Shown: positions 62,956 to 64,000 of the stretch, piece by piece | Layout: each line of letters starts with the position of its first letter | Numbering within the stretch: position 1 is the first letter of the stretch | Source of the DNA: Tardiphaga sp. 709 | GTDB taxonomy: Bacteria; Pseudomonadota; Alphaproteobacteria; Rhizobiales; Xanthobacteraceae | DNA: 64,000 nucleotides | Reading direction: 5' to 3' | NCBI RefSeq assembly: GCF_032401055.1 | Contig: NZ_CP135529.1 | Coordinates: forward strand, 4,834,501-4,898,500 | The notes under the pieces: model-generated | Database searches by the model: none | What the model was told of the DNA's origin: nothing | The model's input: only the letters and a program-made list of their open reading frames with translations | Made by a program: the position numbers and the translations under genes

Positions 62956-64000
62956 GATGTCGGGGTCTCTATGCCGGTGTCGTCGCTCAGTGCCACCAGC
63001 GTGTCGATATTGGGATCGGAGATGCCGACCACCTTGAACATCGAGCCCATGCCGCCGCGGCCGCTGTCGATCAAGCGTTTCAGTGCGCCGGAGACCGTTT
63101 CCGATACTTCCGGCGTGGCTTTGGCCATCAGGGTCAACGCGCGCGTCTCGATGCCGAGGCGCTTGAGGAATTCGCCCTGCGTCACCGGCCCGTGCACGCG
63201 TGCGCCGACATCCTCCGCCGCGCGGCCGAGCGCCTGGAAATCCACATGCGCGGTGATATCGGCCATGCCGGGATTCTTCAGCGGATCAGCATAGCTGTGC
63301 TGTGCGATAGCCTGCAGGGTGTCGCCGGCATCGCTGCGGACATGGCCGTAATCGATGATCAGAGCCGCGCCGCCTTCGTCGCGCACACGGCTGGCAATCT
63401 TCATCATTTCGGTATCGGGGCGCCATTCGAACACCGCGCCGACAGGGGCTGCGCGCACCAGCGGCGGCAGTAGCACGTCGAAACGCGGCAGCGGATCAGT
63501 TGACGCGCTGAACATCAGCTGGCCGTTGCTGTCGATATCCACCATGCGCTCGTGCCAGCCGCCTTCGCGCTTCACGGCCTGATGGATCGGGAGGACGTCG
63601 AAATATTCATTGGCGAGGATGATCGACGGGCCCGCGGGAACGGTCTCGATACTGTCGTGCCAGGTGATGTTGCGGACGCCGGACAGCGTCGCCTTCTGCT
63701 TCTCGCGCAGCACCGGATTGATTTCGACGAGATGCACGTTGAGCGCCTGATACAGCGGCGGCAGGACGCGCAGGGCACGGAGCGCGTCGGCCATCATGGT
63801 GCCGCGGCCGGGGCCCAGTTCGATCAGGTGCACGAAGGGCGGCGCGCCGATCGCGCGCCAGACCGAGGCCGACCACAGGCCAAGCAGCTCGCCGAACATC
63901 TGGCTGACTTCGGGCGACGTGGTGAAGTCGCCCTCGCGACCGAGCGGATCGCGCGAAATATAGTAGCCGTGTTGCGGATGGGTGAGGCACAGCTGCATGT
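62952..64000 (-). CDS. MidA/NDUFAF7-family SAM-dependent methyltransferase, 5' truncated by window edge
   Basis: About 349 residues of a class I methyltransferase related to mitochondrial NDUFAF7, which methylates an arginine of complex I. Visible parts: LTHPQHGYYISRDPLGREGD, the family signature DFTTSPEVSQMFGELLGLW, the SAM loop HLIELGPGRGTMMADALRAL, LANEYFDVLPIHQ and IIDYGHVRSDAGDTLQA. Family members have some 15-25 further N-terminal residues, so the true start lies beyond base 64000. Coupled to pgeF by overlap. Confidence 0.88.
   Translation of the reverse strand, partial: MQLCLTHPQHGYYISRDPLGREGDFTTSPEVSQMFGELLGLWSASVWRAIGAPPFVHLIELGPGRGTMMADALRALRVLPPLYQALNVHLVEINPVLREKQKATLSGVRNITWHDSIETVPAGPSIILANEYFDVLPIHQAVKREGGWHERMVDIDSNGQLMFSASTDPLPRFDVLLPPLVRAAPVGAVFEWRPDTEMMKIASRVRDEGGAALIIDYGHVRSDAGDTLQAIAQHSYADPLKNPGMADITAHVDFQALGRAAEDVGARVHGPVTQGEFLKRLGIETRALTLMAKATPEVSETVSGALKRLIDSGRGGMGSMFKVVGISDPNIDTLVALSDDTGIETPTS

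Overview
The window is GC-rich, densely coded chromosomal DNA from an alphaproteobacterium of the order Rhizobiales, most likely the Bradyrhizobium/Rhodopseudomonas/Afipia/Tardiphaga group (Bradyrhizobiaceae, now Nitrobacteraceae). This rests on family-specific small genes (DUF6101, DUF4170, DUF2093, DUF6894), gene neighbourhoods typical of Rhizobiales, and intergenic repeats that I recognise from this group. No rRNA, tRNA or CRISPR array was found. The first and last genes run off the window.

Layout. 1-2.7 kb: the 3' part of a Bug-type solute receptor, a GlcD-type FAD oxidase and DUF6101. 2.9-8.5 kb: a tightly overlapping envelope operon (pmbA/tldE, inositol-phosphatase family, DUF4170, DUF374 acyltransferase, waaA, lpxK) that builds the Kdo-lipid A core. 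8.5-10.4 kb: xseA and DUF2093 on the minus strand. 10.5-12.95 kb: a small operon of unknown role (membrane-anchored alpha/beta hydrolase, membrane protein, winged-helix regulator, membrane protein) preceded by a perfect 33-bp palindrome. 13-18.5 kb: purD, DUF6894, a frameshifted tadA, a pseudouridine synthase with a very long disordered N-terminus, rsmD and a VOC protein. 18.6-26 kb: mutL, glyoxalase I, arfB, a ROK kinase, panE and an M16 peptidase pair. 26-32.1 kb: a secreted protein, lspA, ileS, a sugar acetyltransferase and ribF. 32.4-34.8 kb: a CheY-like regulator, then 1.1 kb without genes made of repeats and a promoter-led, strongly foldable element, then a HAD phosphatase. 34.8-38.2 kb: a degenerate EAL protein, a BrkB-family protein and a holin-X-like protein. 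38.5-44.4 kb: hisS, a tautomerase, a thioesterase, small exported proteins, RNase T2 and rlmJ. 44.7-50.6 kb: a cold-shock protein, an outer-membrane beta-barrel protein, uvrC-pgsA-moaD-moaE and prmB. 50.7-57.1 kb: a MATE exporter, ilvE, a MarR-OmpR-histidine kinase operon and proC. 57.2-59.3 kb: an IS30 element that has split a GNAT acetyltransferase gene, then ybjN. 59.7-64 kb: ribH, prs, a lipoprotein, pgeF and a MidA-type methyltransferase.

The strongest leads are these. The element at about 33.14-33.68 kb has a near-consensus promoter and nested stems starting at the predicted transcription start, so it may encode a repeated structured RNA. The IS30 insertion can be undone in silico to restore a complete GNAT reading frame. 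tadA carries a one-base frameshift although the gene is normally essential. The 33-bp palindrome probably controls the hydrolase/membrane-protein/regulator operon. A sugar acetyltransferase appears to start at a CTG codon overlapping the ribF stop. Everything here was read by eye; family names come from motif recognition, not database searches.
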